Assembly: GCA_032718865.1 (NCBI GenBank)
Contig: JALUTQ010000041.1
Span: 310,001 to 374,000, forward strand
Reading direction: 5' to 3'
DNA length: 64,000 nucleotides
Source of the DNA: Tilletia caries
Lineage: Eukaryota > Basidiomycota > Exobasidiomycetes > Tilletiales > Tilletiaceae
The notes beneath the pieces are model-generated. The model did not search any database, was not told where the DNA came from, and worked only from the letters and a program-made list of their open reading frames with translations. Position numbers and translations under genes: made by a program. This document shows, in pieces, positions 22,892-32,998 of this stretch (positions are counted from its first letter, which is position 1; the number at the start of each line of letters is the position of its first letter).

Positions 22892-23610
22892 TCAAACACG
22901 ACGTCGGCCGCAAGGACGGGGGTGGGCGCGAGGGAGTGAAGCCAGAGCTCGCAGTCCTGTTGATGTGCTTTCATGCTCATCCGCCAGATTCACTGTCCTT
23001 CCCTCCCTCTTCGTCGTGCTGCCTTGAGAATTCATCCCAGTCCAACGGAGTGACGCGGATATGGGCCGACGAATGCAACTTGCGAGATTGTCTGATAGGA
23101 GACTAGGAGGAGCCATGTATATGATCAAGAATGACGTCTCACAACTCTCGGAAGGTACAGGAGGGAGACTCACTTCGTTCCACAGCTTCAGAGAGAGGTT
23201 CAAGCACTTAATAATCTCACCCCGGAACGTTTCATCATGTAGTACCCCTTCTCCTGACTTGGATTCCCGCGTTCCTGCTTGCTGAGTGTGATACGCACCC
23301 TGAAGTTGGGCACAGAGTAAGCCGAGGATGCCGATTCCACTTGCCGATTTCGAGGACACGTAGCCCCCGGCCGGATGACGGCATGCTACAGTGAGTAATC
23401 CTCATGCGCGGAGCGGAGGATGTGGGGGACCAGGGCGAAGCTGGCCTTTCAGGTCCAGGTCCGAATTCCCGTCGTGCCTGAAGCCTGAAGCCTGAAGCCT
23501 GAAGCCTGAAGCAGGATGGAGTCGAGATTATGGAGGAGGAGGCAGAGAGGGATTCCGCCGTGAAACACGTACCGTACATAGATTGCCAAGCCAACTCCAG
23601 ACCCACGGCC
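22892..23610 (-). pseudogene. Remnant of class I SAM methyltransferase, copy A
   Basis: Degenerate copy of the methyltransferase piece best preserved at 55060-55620. On the minus strand the motif-I region is recognisable (RVLEI then, shifted, SGIGILGLLCAQLQGAYHTQQ), but the frames before and after it differ and stops intervene. A seven-base unit CCTGAAG is expanded five-fold at about 23478-23512. Non-functional. Confidence 0.6.
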
Positions 23611-24180
23611 AGATTATCGTCTTATTCTGCCCTGCGGAATGTTCCTAAACACCCTACTACGCAGTGCTTGCTGATTTCTTTCACAGCATACATACCCGGC
23701 GTCGAGTCCGGCTTCTGTGAGATGAGACTGACGGACTTCTGGCTTCGGTCACATACGCAGGGCCTCTGACACAGCCTACAGCCGGAGGGCGTACTTCAGT
23801 ACCCTATATAATTACTGGTGGATCGACCAGCACAGCGTCCGCAATCACAGCGACCGTAACCACAGCAAAGTTGATAGCAGCGTTGATGAAGCGCGATGCG
23901 GAAGTCGGAAGCGAGTGACATGTGTAGTACATAGCGACAGCTACCTGTTAGGCTGTAACCTGTCCCTCTGCTGACAGTCCCATTGTACCCCGAAAGCTTC
24001 ACAGCCAGACCCTGCAAGACATTGTACATATAAATCAGGACACGAATCGCTCATCGCTCATCTTCCCCTCTATCCTCTCCTCGCCCTTCTTCGCCTTCTC
24101 ACACCCAGATATCGGTCCTCGCCAGCCTCACGCTTTCCAACACACTCCATCCCGTCCCATCCGAACCCGTTTCACCCGCC
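23611..24180. other. Copy A spacer and promoter of cysteine-rich peptide gene
   Basis: No coding frame supported. A TATA-like CATATAAAT lies near 24028, about 150 bp before the former start codon of the peptide gene. Confidence 0.4.
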
Positions 24181-24446
24181 AGGAAGCTCACCTTCAGCCT
24201 CACACTCTGCTTCTTGGGCCTTGTGACCTTCGCCGTCGCTGCCCCGCAGAACAACTATAAGAAGAGGCAGGTGAGTAGCGGGCCAGGCTTAGGACAAGGC
24301 AAACTGTGTGGACCCCCTTCCCCCTCTGACACCTGAAACCCGGTTTCTCTATTATCAAGGACTGCTTCCTGAACTGCCTGGATCCTACTCGTCACGTCGA
24401 TCGTTCGGACTTGTGCGAAAAACGTTGCCTTATTGGATACCAGTAG
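24181..24446 (+). pseudogene. Cysteine-rich secreted peptide gene, copy A (start codon lost)
   Basis: Equivalent of the intact gene at 46478-46750. Exon 1 (24181-24270) and exon 2 (24360-24446) keep frame, a recognisable signal-peptide body, the KKRQ processing site and all four cysteines (CxxxC...CxxxC). The start ATG is now AGG (24181-24183) and no nearby in-frame ATG replaces it. The C-terminus also differs (ends GYQ). Probably silent. Confidence 0.7.
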
Positions 24447-25987
24447 AACGACCCTTGCGGTCCGACCAACAGGTAATCTCCAAGCCTACGCACATACGCC
24501 GAACGCTCGGGAACACCTCGTGGTCCATCGGGTTCAGCCTGCATCATCTAACGTTCTCTCCCGCTTCTCCAACTTCTCGTGCCTTGTAAAGCCTCGACGC
24601 TCGAACCCTTCGCCCCAAGCCTAAGACGCCCAACCCTGTTCGCTATCCTGGCCCTCGTGCTCGTCGTCAAATCGAATTTCAACCCCCCTCCCCCTCCCAT
24701 CCTTCCTTCCCACACGCTGAACGCGGCATGAAAGAAAGGACTGAAGACGTCTGGCTGGCTAATTGGTCTTCAGCTGAGAGCCAGACAAGTAAGCATGATG
24801 ATTGATTGAATTGGCGCTGGTACGTGTGTGGCATTCCTGATCACATATGGCGAACAAACAAAAAACGTAACGTTTCTCCTTTTTTGTTTGTTGCGCTCCC
24901 GTGTGAAACAAACGACGCGATTCATTCCGTTTAGCGTGAGATGTTCGAGATGCTGCGCTATGTATGTATGCGCCTTGCTCTCTCAGTGATGTGGCTACGT
25001 GCAACGTTATCAATTGTAACTGGTTCTAGTCTGGATACATGTGCCTATGCACAGCGTGTGCAGTGAGGGTTGGGTAAGAGCGTTCCCGCTCGCACGTCGA
25101 TGCAGTCGGACCCGGGGCGTATGGGGCGATGCAGACGCAAATGGGGAGGACCCGGGGAGGTGGGTGGGTCCTTGAACAGAGCGTAGCGAGCAAGTCGAGC
25201 AAAGTGATGGTCACTCGCCACGTCAGTCGTGTCTCTTTTTCATCATTTCTATTTTCGCTCTCCTTGCACCTCCACTTTCATCGCAAGGCTCTGCGTCCCG
25301 ATTACTCCCGCGCAAGACTGTCAAAAGTCCTCTCCGAACCTTCCTCCCTGCCCGCAGCAACCCGTTGGTCCCTACTCCATGGCCTCCCCAGAAGCTGCGC
25401 GGCGAAACCCGCCTCTCGCGGTCGGTGTGACTTGTGATTGCCCAACTCGGATGCGTGTTCGATTCAGGAGGACGAGAAGGACGAGGACACGGGCGAGGCC
25501 ACTCGGTGTCAGACTGACAGAGCGCGAAGGAGAGATAACTCAGTATGAACCGATCATCCATACACACACACACAGAGGGGGGGACAAGGTTCATGTTACA
25601 CATTGCATTTGCCTCTTCATCCAAGGTGGAGCAATGGGGACAACAAAGGAAATACCGGCCCTGCAAAGAACTGGAGAAGAGAGGGGGAGGAAATAAAGAC
25701 CAAGGCGGCCCAAGACCGGAGCGGGAGAGGGGAGCGAAACAAAGGGGGAGGGAGAACACCGTACAATACGCGGGAAAACAGGGGAAGACCGAGAGCGATG
25801 AAGGGATGGGGAGAGGATGGATCGACCAGTCGAGGCTCGAGAAATGCGTTGGGAGGAGAGAGTATAGTTGCAAAGGTATATGCAGAGAGAGAGAGAGAGC
25901 TTGCAAAGGGAGCGCGAGGAGAGTCAAGGAGAAGCGAGAAGCGAGAAGCGAGAGAAACCAAGTCGGAAAAGCTGAACCCAGACCAGT
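24447..25987. other. Copy A spacer, no gene seen
   Basis: Long open frames here on both strands are purine/pyrimidine-skewed low-complexity sequence. About 360 bp (24950-25325) is absent from copy B. A near-palindrome of GCGAACAAACAAAAAACG and its complement lies at 24849-24895. Confidence 0.45.
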
Positions 25988-26258
25988 TCACTGGAAATAC
26001 GAAGGCCAATACGAGTCCACCTCCATCGCAGCCGTCCCATGCCCATGCCCATTCCCATGCCCATGCCCATACAGATCAAGCCCCATCGGACTCACAGCCG
26101 TCGTCGCCGTAGACACCGCGACCGCATCGTCGACCATCGCCGTCGTGGGCGGTGGCAGCAAAGCCGTATGCGGAGCGGTGATTGGTACCATGCCCGCATC
26201 GACGACCCTGATGCGTACATCTTCGGTCGTCCGATGGAACGGCACCAATGTTAAGTCA
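25988..26258 (-). pseudogene. Mub1 remnant, copy A: two distant segments fused
   Basis: On the minus strand a short Mub1 segment from residues about 150-165 (VRIRVVDAGMVPIT) is joined directly to the extreme C-terminus (ALLPPPTTAMVDDA...SYWPSYFQ, stop at 25988). The intervening ~450 codons, including the MYND finger, are missing. The segment ends at the right edge of copy A, so the deletion and the duplication breakpoint bracket it. Confidence 0.75.
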
Positions 26259-26266
26259 CCCTCCTC

Positions 26267-28673
26267 CTATACTATACCTGGCTCATTGGCACCCGCACCT
26301 GTAGCCGCTCGCGCTGAAGTGACGTTGCCTTCGTGCCTTCGACCCAGAGCGAGTCTTCTCGCCTCTTGTAAGAAGAAGGGGAGCTTCTCACGCTTCAAGT
26401 GGCAGTCCGGGTCGGTGGGAAAGTGGCCGCAGGGTTTTTCAAAGCGGGAGAAGAGATTAGGCTCATCTTGGAATCTTCGCCTGCAGATTGGACAAATGTT
26501 CCTGATAAGTTCATGTGACCAGTCGATTCAGCGAAGGAAACGAGACGTACCACAGATCAGTGCGGCGAAGCATATGCTACAAGGAAGAAAGAAAAGGCGA
26601 TGGGAGGATTTATGCCCGTCAGCAATGTAGCGAGTATTGCGCGCGGTGCGCCTGGAGAGAATAACTCAACTGACCACATCCCATGCCAGACGACGCAGAC
26701 CCCAAGTTGATAAGCACACGTGTTCGTCCAGAGGCACGTCGCTGATCGCCAAGAAGAAGATCGCATGTCTGGCTCCCTCCTTCTGGTTCCGCAGCATCGT
26801 GTACAACTTCATCACCACATTCCTTTTGCGTCCGAGCAGGTCCGATACCGGTCTCAATGAGCAGGACGGTTCAGTGGAAGTGAGCATTTTGGCGAGCATA
26901 TAGCGCAGGTCGGCGCCTTCGGACGCGTTAGCCGGAAGTCGGAATAATTTGGCGGCGACGCGAACCTGCTCCGCCAGTCTTGCGTCGCCAGTGACTTTGA
27001 GACGACGAGCTGCTTCCCGACTGGAATGGTCGACCTCGCTCCAGATCTGTTTGTCGGACAGATTGCGATCGTAGACGAGCACCGCACAGTTCAACAGGTC
27101 TCTGAGCATAGATTGGCTGCCCAGAGCAAGTAAGTTGTGGATTGCATGGGCAATGAGATTGGCGTGCTCTGAGTTTTGTGGACAATGAGCCACGAGTGTT
27201 CGGCACACGGCGGCGCCGATGCGTTCGCTGCGATCTTGGCTCTCGATTCTGGCCGCAATATCAAAGAAGGCCGCCCATTGGATTAGACTGTCCTGGCGGT
27301 ACATCGGACTGTCCTGGCGGTACATCGCAATCTGTTCTGAATCCGGCGACGGTGTGGTCTTGCTCCAGGGCAGATACTTTGCTAGGGTGTTCCAGCCGCG
27401 TTCGAGAGCGGACCAGCATGTCTTCAGAAGAAGGGAGGGACTGGAATTGGTGTGCTCTGTTGTCCAGGAAACCGAAGCTGCAGCAATCGCCGCGAAGGCA
27501 AGAGCCAAAGTGATGCCGAAGCTCGCCCAGTCCCCGCCTGTTTTGTTTGACGGGGCCACAATGCTCGCCAGGAAGGCGGCAACAAAAACAACGATGGCGA
27601 GAAGCAGCAGCTGTGTCGAGAGGAAGAGCATGGATGGCACCCTTCCTTGAGCGATTGCAACTGAGTGTTTGAAAGTCATCAGTCGGGCGGGAAGGGGACC
27701 TGCGGCGTTCTGGTTTTTGGATCGAATCGTTGTGGCACTCAGCGCGGTCAGCACGTATCGTTCCCTTAGCGCAATGACCCCAGCGATGAGGGCGAGCAGC
27801 AACGCAATTCGGTAGCCGGCAATGGCTGCCTGGGCTGCCTGCGCGCCCTTATCCGGGTTGAAGGAGGTAACAAAGCTAGCAATGACGGCGGACAACAGAC
27901 CGACCTGATGAGGGAAATGAAAGGGGCAAAAATAAGCGTAGAACAGGGCTCCGAATGCGGGCGACGGAAAGGCTATTACTTACGAAGAGAAGGAGGACGT
28001 CGAATGAGGGAGTCCAGAGTGCAAAATCGGACCGGGCGAGTTCAAGCTGATCTTCGAACAGGGCTTGCCACGCTGACGTCAAGAAGAAGTGATTCAACAC
28101 GGCTGCAAGATCGTGAGAGCTGTGAGCAAACTGCGACTCGGAAAAGCAAAGTCAGAAACGGGAGAGCGCACCGTTGCCCTGCGGATCAATGCTGGTCGCT
28201 TTGTCATAGCAATCGAGGAAGAAGTCGGTGGAGCTCTTGGACCGAGGATCGTAAAGCGGTAAATCATTGCCGTGCTTCTGCTTGAGGCCAGACTCGCGCA
28301 GAACGGAGTACGCGACCAATTCGAGTAGCTGCCGACACTTCTTGCGCTTCGAGTCCGGCCAGTTAGATTTCCGCTGGATCGTATCGAGCACATTTTGGAG
28401 CTTGTCGGAAGTTTGGTCCGCGAAGCTGGAGCGCTGATCTGGGTACCCGACTTTGAGGAGCTCTGTTGGGTTTGTCAGGGTATTTTTCGCCAATGCGCCC
28501 TTGATACAGTTCTCGATGTCGACGATGTCGACGTCAGTAATGAGGCCTTTATTGATATGCTTGAGACGCTCCCAGGTCGTTACATATGTCAGACCGAGAT
28601 AGTCGTCGGTATAAGCGGAGCTTTCGTAGCCCTTCAGCGCCTTTAGCCGGTCGTCCTTATTCGTGTTGTCCAT
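26267..28673 (-). CDS. DUF6535-like multi-pass membrane protein with C-terminal zinc-type cluster
   Basis: Exons 28673-28172, 28102-27984, 27904-26675, 26576-26551 (26 nt) and 26501-26267; all phases agree, giving 703 aa. The cytosolic N-terminus (about 1-165) is not recognised. The core matches the basidiomycete DUF6535 pattern: an aromatic SAWQALFEDQ helix, then WTPSFDVLLLFVGLLSAVIASF spanning an intron, and further hydrophobic helices (residues about 205-340, four to five membrane spans). After a helical domain, the last two exons add CPIC...PCGHFP...C, a RING-like or zinc-ribbon pattern. An in-frame ATG at 28769 would add a repetitive MNDERST leader, so I prefer 28673. It is divergent from the deaminase gene, 279 bp away. 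Function unknown; a membrane-anchored regulator is inference. Confidence 0.7.
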
Positions 28674-28952
28674 TATCTCACCTTGTGTCGTTGCGTGGTT
28701 CATCGTTGATCGTTCATCGTTCATCGTTGATCGTTCATCGTTGATCGTTGATCGTTCATCGTTCATCATCGTCAGGCGTACATAATCGATCGGCCCGGGC
28801 CGCGCAAATGGCGCGGCGAAAAGGCGCGCGGTTCCTCATCGGTGGACGGTGATGCGGTGATGACTGATTACTGATTATTCTCGCTTCACGTACGTTCGTG
28901 AATCTTACCACGACCAACTATAGTAGTATGTACTTCGGGATTCGCCACCACC
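28674..28952. promoter_or_regulatory. Bidirectional promoter region of the membrane protein/deaminase pair
   Basis: The only space between two divergent start codons. It contains a tandem array of CGTTGAT and CGTTCAT units (28699-28771) and a short G/C palindrome, GGCCCGGGCC, near 28793. Shared regulation is inferred from geometry only. Confidence 0.5.
28699..28771. repeat. Short tandem array of CGTTGAT/CGTTCAT units
   Basis: About ten 7-8-base units alternating between two variants, next to the membrane-protein start codon. Confidence 0.8.
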
Positions 28953-30449
28953 ATGGAGACACCACCGCTCGCTCATTCACGCTTGGACCAAGATATCTGC
29001 CTGACCATTACCCGTCCGGTGGTCATCGAAGAGGACGAGCATTACGGCTTCGTTCGTAAACAGCCCAGGTGGCCACTGGGCGTCACCCTGCTGCGCACCA
29101 ACGACGGAAAGACGACGAGCTGGACCACAGAACTGCTTCTGACCCAGGATCTACAAGATATCACACTGCCGCCCTCGACGTCCCACGACAACACAGACTC
29201 GTTCCTTGATTTCTCGAGCTCGGTCGATGACCCGCAAGCTCAGCAGCTGCTCGCAGTCCTCAGGCAGTTCACCACTGGTCCACAGCCCCCCGAGACCGTC
29301 GACCCTGGCTTCAACATCAGCTCGCTCATGGTCAGCCTGGCAGAGCGCTCAACGGTTCAGCTCTCAGTCCAGCCGCAAGCTCGCCCCTCAGCGATCACCA
29401 TCCTACGGGCCAATGTCGACGAGCGGCCTGGGTTCGTCTTCTTCTCGCTCTCCGATCTCGAGAATGCTGCCGCCGCAAAGTACAATATGGACACGGACCA
29501 TGTGGCCAATATCGCCAGAGACCTGTCAGGCATTCTGCTTCACCACGTCTACAGGGCCGACCATAACCTCCTTTGGGACCAGCTTGTCTCTGAGATGGAA
29601 ACAGAAGTACCTAACGCGCGGGAGCTGGTTGACGAGGCTCTTAAGCAAGACGAAAGGCTCAACTGTATTGCCATCGCTGTCGATGAGGCCATGCAGAATG
29701 CTTACGTGGCCATGAACTACAAGGCCGAGCGCGTTCCCGCCACATCGGAGACGTATCATGCCAGATTCTTCAGGCGCGAAAACGGATCGGTGGCGGTCAA
29801 GCCTGCACCCCCAAAGCGCGAGTATCGAGGCTATGGCGCCACCTTTGAGGAGTTCAGTCTTACGAGCCTTCAAGACCGCTACAACACCATTAAAAGCGCT
29901 TTCCGCGGCAGCGAATCGGAGTTCCACCCGATAACCATCCACTTCGTCGCGGCTATGAAGATTGGCGAGGAACACACACCTATATCTCGCCAGGACAAAC
30001 GCTCGTTGATGATCAATGATCCCTTGACGCGCGAAGAACACCAGTCTAACCGCATGCTAAATGGCAAAGCGCACGCCGAAATGGTCCTGCTGCGGCACGC
30101 CGCCGCGAACGGAATTCAGCTGCGCGCGATGGGTGTTAGCAAGCCGGCATGTAACCATTGTGAACCACGCTTGGCTGAAAGCGCGATTACTCTCGCTACC
30201 GGCGGCGGGCGGGCTACAGGGAAACTGCACATAGACGCATGGGCCGATCCGGATACAGTGACCACGAGTGTCATATCTTCGATCGACGCAGAGACTGCGA
30301 GCAGCTTCCCGGTCAAGCTCACCGATGCCCAGCTCGCTCTCAATGGGATTGGCAACCCGGCGGGCTTTTTCGGCTCCAGAAATCACTTGGCTGCCGATCT
30401 GGACAAGCAGCTCGGTGATGTGGGCACGTTACTGGGAAACATCATTTGA
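28953..30449 (+). CDS. Deaminase-fold protein (zinc-dependent, HAE...PxCxxC)
   Basis: Single-exon gene for 498 aa. The C-terminal third has the cytidine/adenosine deaminase signature: HAE at residues 374-376 (zinc His and catalytic Glu) in KAHAEMVLLRHAA, and MGVSKPACNHC with Cys400 and Cys403 as the remaining ligands. Spacing and context resemble the fungal OTT_1508-like branch, where GVSK precedes the cysteine pair (from memory of the family). Residues 1-340 show no recognised domain; the region may supply substrate or partner binding. ATG 28953 is preceded by CCACC, a good initiation context. No signal peptide or membrane helix is evident. Divergent partner: the DUF6535-like gene. Whether the substrate is free nucleoside, RNA or DNA cannot be told. 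Confidence 0.75.
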   Translation: METPPLAHSRLDQDICLTITRPVVIEEDEHYGFVRKQPRWPLGVTLLRTNDGKTTSWTTELLLTQDLQDITLPPSTSHDNTDSFLDFSSSVDDPQAQQLLAVLRQFTTGPQPPETVDPGFNISSLMVSLAERSTVQLSVQPQARPSAITILRANVDERPGFVFFSLSDLENAAAAKYNMDTDHVANIARDLSGILLHHVYRADHNLLWDQLVSEMETEVPNARELVDEALKQDERLNCIAIAVDEAMQNAYVAMNYKAERVPATSETYHARFFRRENGSVAVKPAPPKREYRGYGATFEEFSLTSLQDRYNTIKSAFRGSESEFHPITIHFVAAMKIGEEHTPISRQDKRSLMINDPLTREEHQSNRMLNGKAHAEMVLLRHAAANGIQLRAMGVSKPACNHCEPRLAESAITLATGGGRATGKLHIDAWADPDTVTTSVISSIDAETASSFPVKLTDAQLALNGIGNPAGFFGSRNHLAADLDKQLGDVGTLLGNII

Positions 30450-31095
30450 GCTGGGCGGGGCGGCCGCAGTAGAGTAAGATCATCGATTGATCATTGAATC
30501 TGCTTTGATTGGCCCTTGCCGCTTCCTTCGTTAACAGGACATCACCAGACCCATGTCGTTTTCTCACGCCAGCTTGCGGCGGTCTGACTGCTGGACCAAG
30601 TTTGTTTCTCAGACTCTTTACGAATGCTTTTCTCCCTATGACCCTTCACACTTGACACTATGTATAGAATGCGTAATGGGATGATTGACGGATGACATTA
30701 GAGAAGCAGACTCGATAATGGATGTGCGTAAGGCAGGAGTGAACTTGCAATAATCAACCTTTTCACGACGACGGCGGGACGCGGGACGGCGGGACGTCAA
30801 TTGAATGCGAGTACATATGTACCTGCAGATAAATTCCTGTATGATCACCTTTTTCAATTCCACTTCTTGGCTTCTTCCCGCTTCTGTCAGACGACTTGAA
30901 TGATATGTAGACGGCGCGCCAAATCTCATCTCCCTGTACATACATATGTATGTATTGAATTCTGTGCCCTTGAGCTTTTGGAAGTGAGAAAGGCGGTACG
31001 TGAGCATACATACGAGCTACGGGCACGTTGATCGACGCAACTCGATGAGTTAACATCTGACAACATGCTGACCGCTGACTACTGGTGCCTGGTGC
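30450..31095. other. Downstream flank of deaminase gene, no gene seen
   Basis: Low-coding, AT-richer sequence with a GGCGGGACG repeat at about 30771-30796 and an imperfect ACATATGTAC palindrome near 30811. Nothing else supported. Confidence 0.4.
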
Positions 31096-31100
31096 CTGGG
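31096..31100. repeat. Target-site duplication CTGGG, left of solo LTR 1
   Basis: Five bases identical to 32288-32292. Confidence 0.8.
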
Positions 31101-32287
31101 TGTAAGGATTATGGTCGAGTGTGCTGATCACTCGCAGCCACTCTTCCATATCCTACAGTTATACAAGATTACTACTTCTCACATATCCTATTAGTCTCCC
31201 TCAATGTTCATATTAGTGTGGGCATCAATGCTGAATTGTTGTTGCGCCTTCACTTAGTGAATAGTGGGTTTGAGCATGGTGGTGTATAATAACCAACTGG
31301 TTATTGTTTCCAACTTATGACTGCATAGTCTAGTTTGTATTATGGTTGGCTAAAATTTGAGTCGACAAAAGGTCGTGTGTTCGAATCCTTTCGTCGGAGA
31401 CTTTTTGGTTATCAGTTCTTTTTGCCCCACATATATTTTCTCACCCAACCCGCGACGCGCGTCGTGCGTCCGTGCACCACCCGCACGTAACCTGCAGGGC
31501 GCAATGCCGCAATCACCGTTTCATCTTCTCTCACTGATTCGCCCTATCTCTGTCTCTCTCTTCCGTGCACCACCCGCACGGTAGCCGTAGGGCGCAATCA
31601 CCATTCACCGCTTCATCCTCTCTCACTCTCTTTCTGCCCACTCTGACTCTCTCGACTCCCCCATTCCCTTTTGCTGCTTCTTGACTCACCTTCTCTCAGT
31701 CTCTCTCTCTAAGTCATCAATATGTTCCGATGACTCTGTTTGTAATTAAGTTGTGCCAAGAGGAGTGACTGGGTTTTTGACTCATGGATGCTTAATGGTG
31801 ACTGTGCGACTTGACCTGGCTGTGACTTACTCGAGTCACCAGCACTCAAACGCGCTCTCGCCACACAACATCTCTGCAGCTCGCACTGCACAGTGTGCTG
31901 CGCACTGCTGCGCACCAGGGAAGCCTGAAAGGTAAAAAAGGAGCGCCCCTCTCGCCCTTTCCTCCCTTTCGGTCCCCCCAGCTCTATACTTTCACACACC
32001 TTGACACCTAACTTGGCAATCACATAACATTGCAGAGTTAAGTCAAACGTGTGAAGTCTGAGTCTCATCAAGTTTCAACAATTAGTCTCATACACTTTAT
32101 TACTTTTTATACACCACACCTCCTGTAGGACTACTAACATCTAGATCAGTGATCAACCCAGTAGACATAGGCCAAAGTTCTAGCAGCGTGTCACTTCTGT
32201 CTCCATACAACGAGCGGTACTACACGTGGACTGTCCAACACCGAATCTACTAGGTCGATTGCTCTCTTGTAGTTGGGAAACCTTACA
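31101..32287 (+). mobile_element. Solo LTR 1 (1187 bp)
   Basis: Begins TGTAAGG and ends CCTTACA (perfect terminal inverted bases TGTAAGG/CCTTACA), flanked by CTGGG on both sides. It is homologous along its length to 33466-34689, with many point differences. No internal retroelement coding lies beside it and each copy has its own target duplication, so both are solo LTRs from recombined elements. It contains a tRNA-like box A/box B pair (31326-31388) and a decayed TATA region (GGTAAAAAAGG near 31931). Confidence 0.88.
31326..31388 (+). promoter_or_regulatory. tRNA-like box A/box B inside solo LTR 1
   Basis: TAGTCTAGTTTG resembles an RNA polymerase III box A, and GTGTTCGAATCC matches box B, about 40 bases apart. 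The flanking bases CGACAAAAGG and CCTTTCGTCG can pair around the box B loop. The same arrangement is in solo LTR 2. Confidence 0.45.
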
Positions 32288-32292
32288 CTGGG

Positions 32293-32998
32293 CTGTCAAA
32301 GCATAATAATGCATGGGCGACCAAGAGCCAAGATAAGGCCCCCGATGCTGTATAATTAATAATTAATACATGCAGGAACATATATGTATTGCGTACGGAT
32401 AAATGAGTTGATTAGAGGACCTGCGGCATATATACGGCAAGCAAGGCCTCAGGCCTCAGGGCCTTCTACACCTTCTCTAATATTTAATGATCTCTTCTCC
32501 TCCAGGCTCCAGCATTCTCTGCGTCGCCTTGGCTCTACATCCTGCGGTCGATCGACGAATCAGACTGCGACACTCCGACGCGTCTCCCATGCAGCAGGCA
32601 GCAGCGGACATGGCGTCCGAGCTCTGAAATCGGAGGCAGACTACCCCCGAATTGAAGCGATCCACATTCCGCTTCCTCTGCTTCTCGATCTACACACCTC
32701 ACGTATTGACGTATCCACTATCTACTATCTGCAGTCCCAGCCCGCCCGCTCGGCCCTCGGCCTTTGTCGTACATTTTATGTGGAGAATGTGCCTGCGTCC
32801 GGGCTCTGGCCTCTGGGCCTCTGGGCTCTGAGCCTCTGATGTGGCATGCGGCATGAGTCTGGCCCTCCCTGGCTGCACCTCCGGTCACCCCTCTGTATAC
32901 CCACCCGGTGTTGCTCAAGAGGCCCAGCGTTAAAAAGGGACAACGCTCGTGTCCGGTTGCCTCGCCTCGCCTCAAGGTATCGCCCTTCGTATCGACGA
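32293..32998. other. Sequence between solo LTR 1 and the truncated ORF
   Basis: AT-rich start (TATAATTAATAATTAATAC at about 32350-32368), then the likely promoter and leader of the ORF at 32999. No other gene supported. Confidence 0.35.

Larger units (their letters stand above)
17950..26258. repeat. Segmental duplication, copy A
   Basis: Collinear with copy B (about 40686-48135) and, inverted, with most of copy C (about 55380-61640; C continues into the HK gene). Identity looks well above 90 percent over long stretches, for example 18220-18700 against 40970-41460. Copy A alone keeps about 410 bp of gene U (about 19280-19690) and has an extra ~360 bp around 24950-25325. It ends abruptly inside a rearranged piece of Mub1 at about 26258, after which the sequence is unique. 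Confidence 0.9.

Noticed and set aside
25545..26630. 361-codon plus-strand frame
   Set aside because: Runs through purine-rich spacer, antisense Mub1 remnant and antisense exons of the membrane protein; no conserved features.
28699..28771. CRISPR-like array
   Set aside because: Units of 7-8 bases without spacers in a fungal genome; a simple tandem repeat.
31326..31410. Genuine tRNA gene
   Set aside because: Box A and box B are tRNA-like, but no acceptor stem or anticodon arm of normal geometry could be folded, and the segment recurs inside both LTRs.
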